Below, piece by piece: positions 23,536-30,322 of a stretch of 35,397 nt of DNA. Origin of the DNA: a virus. The stretch lies in the IMG/VR virus record IMGVR_UViG_3300035703_000248, positions 1 to 35,397 of that record; one strand, written 5' to 3'. The number at the start of each line of letters is the position of its first letter. Position 1 is the stretch's first letter. The notes below the pieces were generated by a model. It ran no database searches. It was not told where the DNA came from and saw nothing but the letters and a program-made list of their open reading frames with translations. A program made the position numbers and the translations under genes.

Positions 23536-24371
23536 CCGCACGCGAGCTTCCTGCTAGGCGCACCGTCGTGTCGCCCGTTGAAGTCTACATGGCCCTGCGC
23601 CTCCAGCTCGAAGCGCAGCTCGGCAAGGAGCAAACGACGCGGGCCGGCGCGATGATTCTCCTCGGGCAGATGGCCCTCGAGACGGGGCGCTTCGAAGCCA
23701 CGATGAATTACAACTTCGGCGGCGTGAAGTGCTCGTCGAGCTGGGCCGGGTGTTGGCAACACTTCACCACCACCGAGCACGTCACCGAGGCCGACGCCGA
23801 GCGTCACCTCGCGATGGCGCCAGCGGGCACGAGGGTCGAGCGCGTGGGCGTCGACGATGACGGGCGCGTCATCCTGCGTTTCAGCGGGAAGCACCCGGTG
23901 AACAAGTTCCGCGCCTTCGAGACGCTTGACGACGCGATGAAGCATCACGTCGCGTTTCTCCTTGGCAAGCGATACCGCAACGCGGTTCACCTCGCGATGG
24001 CGGGGCGCGCCGACGACTACGCGATCGCCCTGCGGTCGGCGGGTTACTACACCGGCGACGCGGCGAGCTACGCGAGGAACGTGCGCCTCCTCGCGAAAGA
24101 ATACGACGGCAAGATGCCGCCCGACCCCGCGCCCGTTGCGCCGCCTACGCGCCCCGCTGACGAGCTCGTGAGCCTCGCGGCGACGGTGCCTGCGCCGGTG
24201 CCTCAAACGCCCGTCGTGACGCCGCCAAGGCCGAGCGACGAGGCGCCCGCTCCGGTCATCGCACCGCCTGCGATGCCGCTTCCGCAGATCGGCACCGGCC
24301 TCACGCGCGAAGAGCCGCGACCCTGGTGGGTGCGGCTCCTGGCGTGGCTCTTTCGGCTTACCTCGCGCTAG
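23532..24371 (+). CDS. Glucosaminidase-like endolysin
   Basis: This 279-aa protein should cut the glycan strands of host peptidoglycan. Residues ~16-160 resemble the FlgJ/LytF-type glucosaminidase fold: a GQMALETGRFEATMNYNFGG segment with E50 as candidate catalytic glutamate, a compact Cys pair around 67-75 (CSSSWAGC), then a YYTGDAASYARNVRLLAKEY helix near 174-193. A Pro/Ala-rich linker (about 197-255) leads to a hydrophobic basic C-terminus (WWVRLLAWLFRLTSR) that may associate with the membrane. No signal peptide is visible, so release probably needs a holin. GTG 23532 overlaps the previous stop; being last of the lysis genes is unusual. Confidence 0.75.
   Translation: MTARELPARRTVVSPVEVYMALRLQLEAQLGKEQTTRAGAMILLGQMALETGRFEATMNYNFGGVKCSSSWAGCWQHFTTTEHVTEADAERHLAMAPAGTRVERVGVDDDGRVILRFSGKHPVNKFRAFETLDDAMKHHVAFLLGKRYRNAVHLAMAGRADDYAIALRSAGYYTGDAASYARNVRLLAKEYDGKMPPDPAPVAPPTRPADELVSLAATVPAPVPQTPVVTPPRPSDEAPAPVIAPPAMPLPQIGTGLTREEPRPWWVRLLAWLFRLTSR
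24368..24371. other. CTAG shared by two convergent stop codons
   Basis: The palindrome CTAG supplies TAG to the endolysin (24369-24371, plus) and TAG to the last minus gene (24370-24368). The two operons therefore meet with no spacer and no visible intrinsic terminator on either side. Confidence 0.9.
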
Positions 24372-24535
24372 TTGTCGATCATGAGGGCGGCGGTCGCGAC
24401 GACGATCGCAAGGTCGCGAAGGAGCCCTCGAATCATCCCCTTGCGCGGCTCTGGGAGCTCGAAGCGCACGGCGTAGCGTGCAGCCGGTTGCGTTTGCGTC
24501 GTTTGCGGTCGGAGGGTGTAGCGCGGTGCCTTCAT
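24368..24535 (-). CDS. Small membrane protein at the end of the minus operon
   Basis: This 55-aa ORF starts at ATG 24535 (MKAPRYTLRPQTTQ). The first half is basic and polar; the second half ends in a hydrophobic helix (GLLRDLAIVVATAALMI, about 38-54) that could insert into the membrane. The upstream gene's stop is four bases away from this start. The frame closes exactly at the convergence point with the endolysin, sharing a CTAG. It could be a lysis-linked or superinfection-type membrane peptide; this is speculative because no family is recognised. Confidence 0.55.
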   Translation of the reverse strand: MKAPRYTLRPQTTQTQPAARYAVRFELPEPRKGMIRGLLRDLAIVVATAALMIDN

Positions 24536-24539
24536 GCGC

Positions 24540-24803
24540 TCACTCTCGCGCGTCTTCGTCGGCGGGAAAAGTTTTCTGCAACTTTCCTCGCAGGGCTGCG
24601 GCGAACTCCACGCTAATCGTCTGCGTGTGCTCGTAGTCCGGCGAGACGAGCTTCGCTTCGCCGTTGCCGAACGAATGGATCGCCCACCCGGTGAGCTCGA
24701 CGAGCGGGGCGAGTTCACGCCGCCAGGATTCGCAGTAAGCCGCCGGCGTCGAGTGCAGCTTGCCGTCGGGGCCGAGGCGCTTCACGGTCGGGAACATGCT
24801 CAC
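24540..24803 (-). CDS. Unknown small protein, late part of minus operon
   Basis: This 87-aa protein starts at GTG 24803, chosen because AGGAGG lies 7 nt upstream and because GTGA overlaps the stop of the preceding gene; ATG 24797 is the alternative. Visible elements are LGPDGKLHSTPAAYCESWRR near 10-29, a WAIHSFGNGEAKL strand region and an acidic C-terminus. It has one cysteine and no membrane segment. No family is recognised. It belongs to the coupled chain of small early genes. Confidence 0.6.
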   Translation of the reverse strand: MSMFPTVKRLGPDGKLHSTPAAYCESWRRELAPLVELTGWAIHSFGNGEAKLVSPDYEHTQTISVEFAAALRGKLQKTFPADEDARE

Positions 24804-25006
24804 GGCGTCGCCTCCTCTTGGCGCGCGGTGCAGCGGTCGCAGACCACCATTCCGAAGTTCCCGATCGCCCGGTACGCCCAGCCCTTCGGCCACTCGACCG
24901 CGCGGCGGCGGCGGCTCTTCGCCGCTTCGACCTCGCGCGTCGGTACGTTGCGGGCGACGCCACACGCGCCGCATTTCCACTCGCTGAAACTTCCCATGGG
25001 CTCCAT
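24800..25006 (-). CDS. Small zinc-ribbon-like protein
   Basis: This 68-aa protein has two Cys pairs, CGAC near residue 12 and CDRC near 56, separated by a basic stretch (KSRRRR) and a WPKGWAYRAIGNFGMVVC segment. The C-x-x-C ... C-x-x-C arrangement fits a one-zinc ribbon. ATG 25006 has GGAAGG 8 nt upstream; a second ATG lies three codons in. It is one of several small Cys-pair proteins in the distal minus operon. Such proteins are often host-takeover factors, but nothing here shows a target. Confidence 0.65.
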   Translation of the reverse strand: MEPMGSFSEWKCGACGVARNVPTREVEAAKSRRRRAVEWPKGWAYRAIGNFGMVVCDRCTARQEEATP

Positions 25007-25007
25007 C

Positions 25008-25628
25008 TTACACGCCTTCCTTTGCCGTTAGCGGCCTTCGCACGACGAGCTTTTCCCAGCGACGGAACCCGCCGCGGCGACCGAACTCGGCGAGGAGCTC
25101 GTCGAACGGGTGCGCCGCCTCGAGGTCGTCGGGCAGTCGCGCGCGCACCACGTCCTGGTCGTATACGAGCGCGCAGGGCGTCTTGGGCATCGCCAGCGCA
25201 GCGAAGAGCACGCGCAGCGGCGGAAGCTCGTGGAGAGGCTTCCAGGGACCGCAGCAGAGCGAGGTGATGGCTACGTCGAGTTTCCACAGGTCGTGCGACA
25301 CGAGCGCGGAGAGGTCGGGCACAGTGACGACGAGGCGCGGCGTCGGGTCGCCCTTCGCGACGACGGAGCACGCCTCGCCGCCCTGCGTCCTGACGTTCAC
25401 CTCGATGCGCTCGGGGCCGAGGCTCCACGTCATCTTCCCGGTGTCGTAGATGATGGTCCCCTTGTCGCGGTCGAAGCGCGGCTCGGAGCGATGGCCCCTC
25501 GCGTACTCGCTCGCCGTCGTCCAGTTCCAAGCGATGCCGTGCGTCTTCGGAATTCGCGTAGCCCACCCGTGATGATAGCTGCGCGCAAGGCGAATCGCCA
25601 TGCGGGCGATCGTGTCGTGGTCGGTCAT
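25008..25628 (-). CDS. Unknown 206-aa early protein
   Basis: This protein starts at ATG 25628 with a GAAGG site 7 nt upstream, overlapping the stop of the preceding gene (ATGA). It has an N-terminal helix (DTIARMAIRLARSYHHGWATR), a middle with regular strands (GTIIYDTGKMTWSLGPERIEVNV), then RLVVTVPDLSALV and a basic C-terminus (GFRRWEKLVVRRPL). It is the longest gene in the distal part of the minus operon. I do not recognise the family and see no catalytic motif. Confidence 0.6.
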   Translation of the reverse strand: MTDHDTIARMAIRLARSYHHGWATRIPKTHGIAWNWTTASEYARGHRSEPRFDRDKGTIIYDTGKMTWSLGPERIEVNVRTQGGEACSVVAKGDPTPRLVVTVPDLSALVSHDLWKLDVAITSLCCGPWKPLHELPPLRVLFAALAMPKTPCALVYDQDVVRARLPDDLEAAHPFDELLAEFGRRGGFRRWEKLVVRRPLTAKEGV

Positions 25629-25933
25629 GTTGTGGCCTTCTTCAGTTGGTCTCTCAGCGATTCGACGAGCCTCCGAAGCTCGTCGCGTTCCTGCATCATG
25701 AGCAGCACGGGGTCGCGCTGCTCCTTGCTCTCTCGCCTCGTCGCGCCGCGCGCGAGTGCGCAGCCGCACGACGTGACGAGACCGGCGCGAAGTAGTGTGC
25801 CGAGCACCGCGCGCTCGCGTCCGCACCTGCATCGCGCTCGCCAGACGGCGCCGCGCCCTGCTGCGCTCGGCACGCGCTCGATGACGCTCAAGCGTCCGTA
25901 CGTATTTCCAAGTTCGTCGACTGCCTTGGGCAT
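25625..25933 (-). CDS. SCGC zinc-knuckle protein 1
   Basis: This 102-aa protein contains a domain common in phage accessory genes: GNTYGRLSVIERV near 10-22, then CRCG, then LLRAGLVTSCGC around 50-62. The last 35 residues form a charged helix (QERDELRRLVESLRDQLKK). Four cysteines in C-x-C and C-x-C pairs could hold one zinc. ATG 25933 is the only start that keeps the whole domain and overlaps the upstream gene by 46 nt. It is a tandem relative of the next gene upstream (25888-26295). DNA binding is plausible but unproven. Confidence 0.6.
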   Translation of the reverse strand: MPKAVDELGNTYGRLSVIERVPSAAGRGAVWRARCRCGRERAVLGTLLRAGLVTSCGCALARGATRRESKEQRDPVLLMMQERDELRRLVESLRDQLKKATT

Positions 25934-26295
25934 TTCTTGCACTTTCGACGCACGCGCCCGAAGCGCAGGTGCGTGTCTCCGATGGTCGACGCCTCGCCGC
26001 AGCGAAGGCAGCGCACGTCCCACGTCGAGAACCGCTGCTTCTCTGCGGCGTGCTCGGCGACGAGCACGAGCTTCAACTCGGCGAAGCGTCGGCGCATTCG
26101 CTCGGCCTTCTCTTCGCGCGCCATGCAGCCGCAGGAGCGCATCCCGCCGCGAATGTGTGTGAGGCTACGCTTCCGCACCTCGGCGCCGCAGTCGCAGGCG
26201 AAGACGGTAGGGCGAACGCTCGTGCACGTCAGCCGGTAGTAGCGCCGCCCGACCTCGAGCGGCGGGAGTTCTTCAACTTTTCGTTGGTACGTCAC
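25888..26295 (-). CDS. SCGC zinc-knuckle protein 2
   Basis: This 135-aa protein carries the same Cys pattern as its downstream neighbour: FACDCGAEVRKRSLTHIRGG followed by MRSCGC around 33-58. It then has a second, different zinc site: CLRCGEAS near 96-103 and CKKC near 119-122. A charged helix (REEKAERMRRRFAELK) separates the two. The GTG start at 26295 is weakly supported (no clear Shine-Dalgarno sequence) and overlaps the end of the small gene upstream by 23 nt. A two-zinc nucleic-acid-binding role is inferred. Confidence 0.55.
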   Translation of the reverse strand: MTYQRKVEELPPLEVGRRYYRLTCTSVRPTVFACDCGAEVRKRSLTHIRGGMRSCGCMAREEKAERMRRRFAELKLVLVAEHAAEKQRFSTWDVRCLRCGEASTIGDTHLRFGRVRRKCKKCPRQSTNLEIRTDA

Positions 26296-26452
26296 AGCAG
26301 GCGTGCCTCGTGGTGAATTGTTCGATCGCGCTCATGAGTTCTGCGGCGCGCACCGGCAGCGCGAGGTGCAACGCGCCCGTGCATCGCCCGCAGTAGATCG
26401 TGACGGTGCGGGAGCCGGGAATCTGGTGGACGGTTAGGTGCTCGCGGGTCAT
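26273..26452 (-). CDS. 59-aa Cys-containing protein
   Basis: This short ORF starts at ATG 26452 in an ATGA overlap with the upstream stop and with a GAGGA site just ahead. It reads MTREHLTVHQIPGSRTVTIY, then CGRCTGALHLALPVRAAELM, and ends near a Cys pair (HACCD). Cys 21/24 and 52/53 plus His 50 could form a small metal site. The overlap with the preceding stop and good start context support it as a real gene. Confidence 0.6.
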   Translation of the reverse strand: MTREHLTVHQIPGSRTVTIYCGRCTGALHLALPVRAAELMSAIEQFTTRHACCDVPTKS

Positions 26453-26640
26453 GGTTCCTCGCCGCTTGGCCTGCTGATGGCCCAGTGGATACCCACCTGC
26501 TTGGCGTGGAAGTCGTACCAGCCCGTCTCGACGTGCTCGACGTAGAGCGCGTCGTTCGGGGCGCGGTAGAAGCCCTCCTCGTCCGGGCCGACCTCTTCAC
26601 GGCGACCGTCTGGGTAGACGGCGAAGACTTTGATCGTCAT
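26449..26640 (-). CDS. Unknown 63-aa acidic protein
   Basis: This 63-aa protein starts at ATG 26640 within an ATGA overlap and ends in another. It opens MTIKVFAVYPDGRREEVGPD and contains two probable beta strands around GFYRAPNDALYVEHVETGWYDF, then an IHWAISRP segment. It is acidic and has no cysteines or membrane segment. A compact beta protein (SH3-like size) is plausible. Function unknown. Confidence 0.6.
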   Translation of the reverse strand: MTIKVFAVYPDGRREEVGPDEEGFYRAPNDALYVEHVETGWYDFHAKQVGIHWAISRPSGEEP

Positions 26641-26945
26641 GGCGCGGCCTCCAGTGCAGCGACGAGCTTGGCCAGCGCCTCGTCGCTGTCGGGATAGACC
26701 GGCGCGACGTTGCCTTTCCACGCCTCCCGCACCAGCGCGAGCAAGCAGCCGATCGTCGCGGGGTCGGAGAGGTCGGGATACGCATCTGGTATCCGATCCC
26801 AGAGATACGAAATCTGATCGCACTCACCGACTGCGAAATCGTCAAACCAAACAACGCGAAATTCCAGTGGCTGGATGTACATCCCAGGCATCCACCGCCA
26901 ATGCTTGCACGCCACCGCGCGGCGGCCGAGGGCTTCGAGGGTCAT
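26637..26945 (-). CDS. Phage accessory protein of the ALGRRAVACKHWRW type
   Basis: This 102-aa protein matches a pattern I recognise from many phages: an N-terminal LEALGRRAVACKHWRWMPGM segment, a variable aromatic middle (FRVVWFDDFAVGE), PDLSDPATIGCLLALVREAW around 57-76, and an Ala/Leu-rich C-terminal helix. The family has no established function. Starts and stops overlap both neighbours by 4 nt, so it is firmly within the co-translated chain. Confidence 0.75.
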   Translation of the reverse strand: MTLEALGRRAVACKHWRWMPGMYIQPLEFRVVWFDDFAVGECDQISYLWDRIPDAYPDLSDPATIGCLLALVREAWKGNVAPVYPDSDEALAKLVAALEAAP

Positions 26946-27177
26946 CGATCCCCCCTCATCGCGCCCTTCAGCGCCTTCACGAGCCCCATCGCGGCCTCGT
27001 AGTGCAGCGTGAGCATCGCGAGGCGGTCGTCGTCCACGAGCACGAGCACGTCGAAGCAGGGGCGGTCCCGGTCGTCGGTGTGCCCGGCCTCGAACGTGAT
27101 GCGCACGGAGGCGGAGCCGCCGTTGTGGTTGGTTGCGCAGTTGTCGATGATGCTTGGTGTCATGGTGAAGTAGCCGC

Positions 27178-27181
<4 letters not shown>
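26942..27181 (-). CDS. Unknown 79-aa protein
   Basis: This protein begins at ATG 27181, overlapping the stop of the Gly/Tyr-rich gene by 4 nt, and ends in another 4-nt overlap. A second ATG at 27163 is possible. The N-terminal ~20 residues include IIDNCATN. The middle has alternating strands (ASVRITFEAG, DVLVLVDDDRLAMLTL), and the C-terminus is a short helix (AAMGLVKALKGAMRG). It looks like a small alpha/beta domain. No family recognised. Confidence 0.6.
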
Positions 27182-27446
<265 letters not shown>

Positions 27447-27450
<4 letters not shown>

Positions 27451-27752
27451 TTGATGCCCCACTGGTCATGGACGGGCACGCAAAAAATCTCTGCTCCGTC
27501 TGGCATATCGACATCGGCGATTGGTCGCAGGTCGCCTTTCTCCGTCTCGATGAGTTTCGCGAAGCCGATGGACTCCCAACGGAATACCCACACAGCTCGC
27601 GAAACCTTGATGCGACCGTTTTCGCGGGTTACGTCGCCCGCAAAGATCCATCCTCGATCGACGACGATAACGCATCGGGTGCCCGTCCGGGCAGGCTTCG
27701 CCTCGCTCTCAGGGATGTACTTGATTCCGTCGATGATGATTTCTTTGGTCAT
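27447..27752 (-). CDS. DUF6948-like small beta protein
   Basis: This 101-aa protein starts MTKEIIIDGIKYIPE and contains CVIVVDRGWIFAGDVTRENG around 27-46 and SRAVWVFRWESIGFAKLI around 51-68, followed by a PIADVDMPDGAEIFCVPV end. The VVVDRGW-FAGDV / SRAVWV-RW pattern matches a phage family I associate with DUF6948; the exact family name is from memory. It is mostly beta and probably compact. It overlaps both neighbours by 4 nt. Function unknown. Confidence 0.7.
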
Positions 27753-28477
27753 TTTCTTGTCTCCAGTGAGTACGTTGCCGCGTCCAACTCCACGCGCAGA
27801 TCGGACACCACGCCCTCTGCGTCCTTGCAGGCTTTGACCGTCCCGTGCTTGACCTCGTAGTGCCCGCCGTCGCCATGGATGATGGCGAGCAGGTTGGAGG
27901 CTGCACGCTGGTTGTCCTCCGCCATCGCCCGGGCCGCAGCGCGAATCAGGTCCATGAGCTTGCCGAAGCTGATCTCCCCGTCGTTGTACTCGTGCAGCAC
28001 CTTGCGCACGCCTTCGTAGCTAAGGCCGTACTCGCGCATTTGCTCGACCTCCTGGCAAATCATCGCGGAGAAGTTCTGCGCAGCGAACGTCTTTAGCCGC
28101 TCGCACTCGGCCTCCAGCCGCGAGCACTCCTCGTGCATGACGCGGCCGAGGTCTTGATAGTCCGCAAGCGCTTGATCGCGCTCGGCCACGATGTTGCGCA
28201 CCATCTCCACCACGTCGAACGAGTCGAGCGCGGGGATCGGCGTGTTTGGAAGCGCGTCGGTCAACGCGCCGTGAATGGCCTTCAGGATGAGGTGAGAGCG
28301 CGCGTAGGCGTCGCGCTCCGCCTCCAGCTCCCGCACGCGGGCGATGAGCGCGAGAACGTCCGCGCGTGCGTCGCTGTTTGCAAGTCGGCCTTCGGGCCAG
28401 CGTCCTTCGATTGCGTCGAGGATTTCTGGAATGGTGCTGGTGAATGGCATTTGCGGCAACGGCTTCCATGGCTTCAT
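27749..28477 (-). CDS. Long coiled-coil early protein
   Basis: This 242-aa protein is mostly helical. After a Pro-rich start (MKPWKPLPQMPFTST) it has a coiled coil near 40-60 (ALIARVRELEAERDAYARSH). A second long coiled coil spans about 85-135 (VEMVRNIVAERDQALADYQD, then RLEAECERLKTFAAQ), and a C-terminal helical domain follows. No enzymatic motif, membrane segment or zinc site is visible. It overlaps the downstream and upstream genes by 4 nt each. It could scaffold other early proteins; function unknown. Confidence 0.65.
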   Translation of the reverse strand: MKPWKPLPQMPFTSTIPEILDAIEGRWPEGRLANSDARADVLALIARVRELEAERDAYARSHLILKAIHGALTDALPNTPIPALDSFDVVEMVRNIVAERDQALADYQDLGRVMHEECSRLEAECERLKTFAAQNFSAMICQEVEQMREYGLSYEGVRKVLHEYNDGEISFGKLMDLIRAAARAMAEDNQRAASNLLAIIHGDGGHYEVKHGTVKACKDAEGVVSDLRVELDAATYSLETRK

Positions 28478-28761
28478 GGCGCCCCCTCCAACAGTTTGCG
28501 CAGCCTTCGCACCTCGGCAACGAGCGCGGGCACGTCGGTGCGGGCGTGGGCGATGAAGGCTCCGTCAAAGCCGAGTCCGTCCTCGCCTTCGGCGTGGTTG
28601 TTGTGAACGCGGGCCAGGAAATGCACCGAGCGTTCCCACCCTGGCTTGAACTCAATCGCGCCACACGGCGGGACCTCCACGTATCCGCATCCATCGTGAT
28701 ACGTCCACGGCCCCGGCGTTGCTGCGTTCGCGCGGCGCTCGATTGCGTCGAGGTCGATCAT
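28474..28761 (-). CDS. Phage accessory protein of the ATPGPW/FIAHARTDVP type
   Basis: This 95-aa protein carries the recognisable phage pattern MIDLDAIERRANAATPGPW at the start and GAFIAHARTDVPALVAEVRR, then LRKLLEG, at the end. The middle includes a variable segment with aromatic residues and two cysteines (C25, C33). The family is widespread in phages and prophages of actinobacteria and proteobacteria and has no established function. It starts at ATG 28761 in a 4-nt overlap with the upstream gene. Confidence 0.8.
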   Translation of the reverse strand: MIDLDAIERRANAATPGPWTYHDGCGYVEVPPCGAIEFKPGWERSVHFLARVHNNHAEGEDGLGFDGAFIAHARTDVPALVAEVRRLRKLLEGAP

Positions 28762-29225
28762 GGCTCCTCCGGAATCGGCAGGGCGCGGATCGTTTGCGCT
28801 GCCTCGGTTCGCGAGATCATGGAGCGCATGATCGGGCGCATTGCGCTCGCACACGCCTCGCGCATGGCCTCCGCCCCACGGCGATAGGCGCATTTGCGGC
28901 ACACGCCGCACGGGCCGGATGGTGGCTCATCGAGCTTGTCTGACTCGCAACAGCCTACGCCGCGAAGCATCTCAACTTCTGCCGTCAATCGCTCCACCTC
29001 GGCGCGCGCTTCGTCGCGCTCGCGATCTGCGCGTAGATATTCACGCTCCAGAATGTCAAACGTGCGCGAGAGCGTGTGCCAGTCTTTCGTCATCCGTTCG
29101 ATTTTGGCGCGCGCTTCGTCGCGCTCGCGCCTGTAGCCGTCGCTCAGCTCCACGAGGACCGAGAGCTTGTCGCGCTCGCGCGTGACCGTCTCGAGCTCCG
29201 CTTCGAGTTCTTCGATCGTCTTCAT
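28758..29225 (-). CDS. Coiled-coil protein with a Cys-rich site
   Basis: This 155-aa protein begins with about 90 residues of coiled coil (MKTIEELEAELETVTRERDK, then repeated RERDEAR-E-ER blocks). It then has a cysteine cluster, CCESD near 92 and CGVCRKCAYRRG around 106-117, and ends in a helix. The three Cys pairs could bind zinc and cross-link the coiled coil. Start and stop are both in 4-nt overlaps. Repetition of RDRERDEARAE-type blocks also makes internal duplication likely. Function unknown. Confidence 0.65.
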   Translation of the reverse strand: MKTIEELEAELETVTRERDKLSVLVELSDGYRRERDEARAKIERMTKDWHTLSRTFDILEREYLRADRERDEARAEVERLTAEVEMLRGVGCCESDKLDEPPSGPCGVCRKCAYRRGAEAMREACASAMRPIMRSMISRTEAAQTIRALPIPEEP

Positions 29226-29500
29226 GCTCCGTGACTCCTCAGATAAGAGACCTCGGCCTCAAACGCCTCGGCGGCGACCCTCCGCGCCGCCGCAAGGCGC
29301 TCGCCGAAGCCGGGGGCCTCGTAGTGCCACGCGGCGTGGTCGGCGTCGCCAAGGTGGCAGACAAGCGCAGCAGTGGCGGCGCTGCGAGCCGCACGGGCGA
29401 TGCGCCCGCGTTTCGTGTCGCGGCGAAGCTGCTGGCCCCACTCGGGGCCGCAGGCGTCGTCGGCGAGTTGGTCGGCGATTGCGAAGGTTAGGAGGCTCAT
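29222..29500 (-). CDS. Unknown helical 92-aa protein
   Basis: This protein starts at ATG 29500, in a TGATG overlap with the preceding 58-aa gene. It is helical and Ala/Arg-rich (MSLLTFAIADQLADDACGPE, RRDTKRGRIARAARSAATAALVC) with a His/Tyr segment (HAAWHYEAPGFG) near 60-71. Two cysteines are present. The stop overlaps the coiled-coil gene by 4 nt. I see no family motif. Confidence 0.55.
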   Translation of the reverse strand: MSLLTFAIADQLADDACGPEWGQQLRRDTKRGRIARAARSAATAALVCHLGDADHAAWHYEAPGFGERLAAARRVAAEAFEAEVSYLRSHGA

Positions 29501-29676
29501 CAGAGGGCCTCGGTCGCGGCGTTGTAGCGCGCCATTTGGCGCTGGCAGCGCTTGCGGTCGTCGGCGTGCATCGCGGCCAACTCGCAGTCGGAAACGCGCA
29601 CCGCGCGCGTCCAGCACTGGTTGTAGACCGACCAGAAGGTGATCGAACCGTCGCGGTGAAGAGTAACCTTGTCCAT
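29500..29676 (-). CDS. Unknown 58-aa protein
   Basis: This short ORF starts at ATG 29676 with an AAAGG site upstream and ends TGATG into the next gene. It opens MDKVTLHRDGSITFWSVYNQ and continues CWTRAVRVSDCELAAMHADD, with three cysteines and a helical end. The start context, tight coupling to the next gene and lack of a competing ORF support it. Function unknown. Confidence 0.6.
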   Translation of the reverse strand: MDKVTLHRDGSITFWSVYNQCWTRAVRVSDCELAAMHADDRKRCQRQMARYNAATEAL

Positions 29677-29714
29677 CGTCGTTGCCTTTCTCAGTTCCCC
29701 GCCCGTTCGGCGGC

Positions 29715-29735
29715 GTCGTCGCGAATCGCGTCGAC
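29715..29735. promoter_or_regulatory. Imperfect 21-bp dyad in a minus-operon gap
   Basis: GTCGTCGCG and CGCGTCGAC are inverted around AAT with one mismatch, containing the perfect core GCGAATCGC. It lies in the 92-bp gap between the VRR-NUC gene and the 58-aa gene, one of the few gaps in the minus operon. It may be an operator or a hairpin that sets mRNA ends; I see no strong promoter beside it. Confidence 0.35.
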
Positions 29736-29768
29736 AAGAGAGACACTACGCGCGAAAAGAACTCTCGT

Positions 29769-30116
29769 CTACCTCTTTTTCACGAAGGCTTCGATTTCTT
29801 CGCGCGCGTGTGAAAAACCACGGCAAACGAGCACCGTGTGCCCGACGGAGCGCAAGTAGGCGTGCCAGTCGCGCTGCTCGGCGGAGACGCTTCCGCCCTC
29901 GGCGCGCTTCATCTCGACCCACAGACACCACGCGGGCACGAAGAGATCCGGCACACCGGCGCTGACGCCTTCGGCCTTCAGTTTCGCGCCGGTCGTCCTC
30001 GACCGCTGCGAGCCGTTCGGAATGGCGAAGATGCGCACGCCGCCTTTGCTGACGAGTCCGTACGTCTGGCGGAACCATCGCACGAGGTTGCGTTGCTCTT
30101 CGTGCTCGGTGGGCAC
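29769..30116 (-). CDS. VRR-NUC endonuclease
   Basis: This 115-aa protein is a small PD-(D/E)XK-fold nuclease of the VRR-NUC family. It has EHEEQRNLVRWFR at 4-16, AIPNGSQRS at 31-39, GVPDLFV with D57, and the E-x-K pair WVEMK (E68, K70). A downstream helix (SAEQRDWHAYLRSVGHTVLV) completes the typical domain. Such phage enzymes are thought to process branched or structured DNA. GTG 30116 is chosen because it lies just past the upstream stop and at the domain start; GTG 30206 would add 30 residues but overlap the previous gene by 88 nt. Confidence 0.85.
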   Translation of the reverse strand: MPTEHEEQRNLVRWFRQTYGLVSKGGVRIFAIPNGSQRSRTTGAKLKAEGVSAGVPDLFVPAWCLWVEMKRAEGGSVSAEQRDWHAYLRSVGHTVLVCRGFSHAREEIEAFVKKR

Positions 30117-30118
30117 TT

Positions 30119-30322
30119 TCAGAATGGGATCAGCTGAAGCCACGCCGGGCACTCGTTTTCGGCTTCGGCGAACTCGCGCGGCGGGCTTTGCTCGAACAGT
30201 CTGCACTTTGCACCTTCTTCCCAGTCGCCAAATTGGCTGGCGTAGTTGTCACAGTTCACGCAGCAGCGCGGCGGATTATTCACGACCGAACGCCACTCTT
30301 GGATCGTCTTCAGCCTCACCAT
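30119..30322 (-). CDS. Small zinc-binding protein
   Basis: This 67-aa protein has CCVNCDNYASQFGD near 20-33, a further Cys (AKCRLF) near 40 and a last one (ENECPAW) near 58. The C-x-x-C ... C ... C spacing suggests one bound zinc. ATG 30322 overlaps the end of the helicase gene by 7 nt, and the stop lies just before the VRR-NUC start. It may assist one of the two nucleases or the helicase beside it. Function unknown. Confidence 0.65.
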   Translation of the reverse strand: MVRLKTIQEWRSVVNNPPRCCVNCDNYASQFGDWEEGAKCRLFEQSPPREFAEAENECPAWLQLIPF

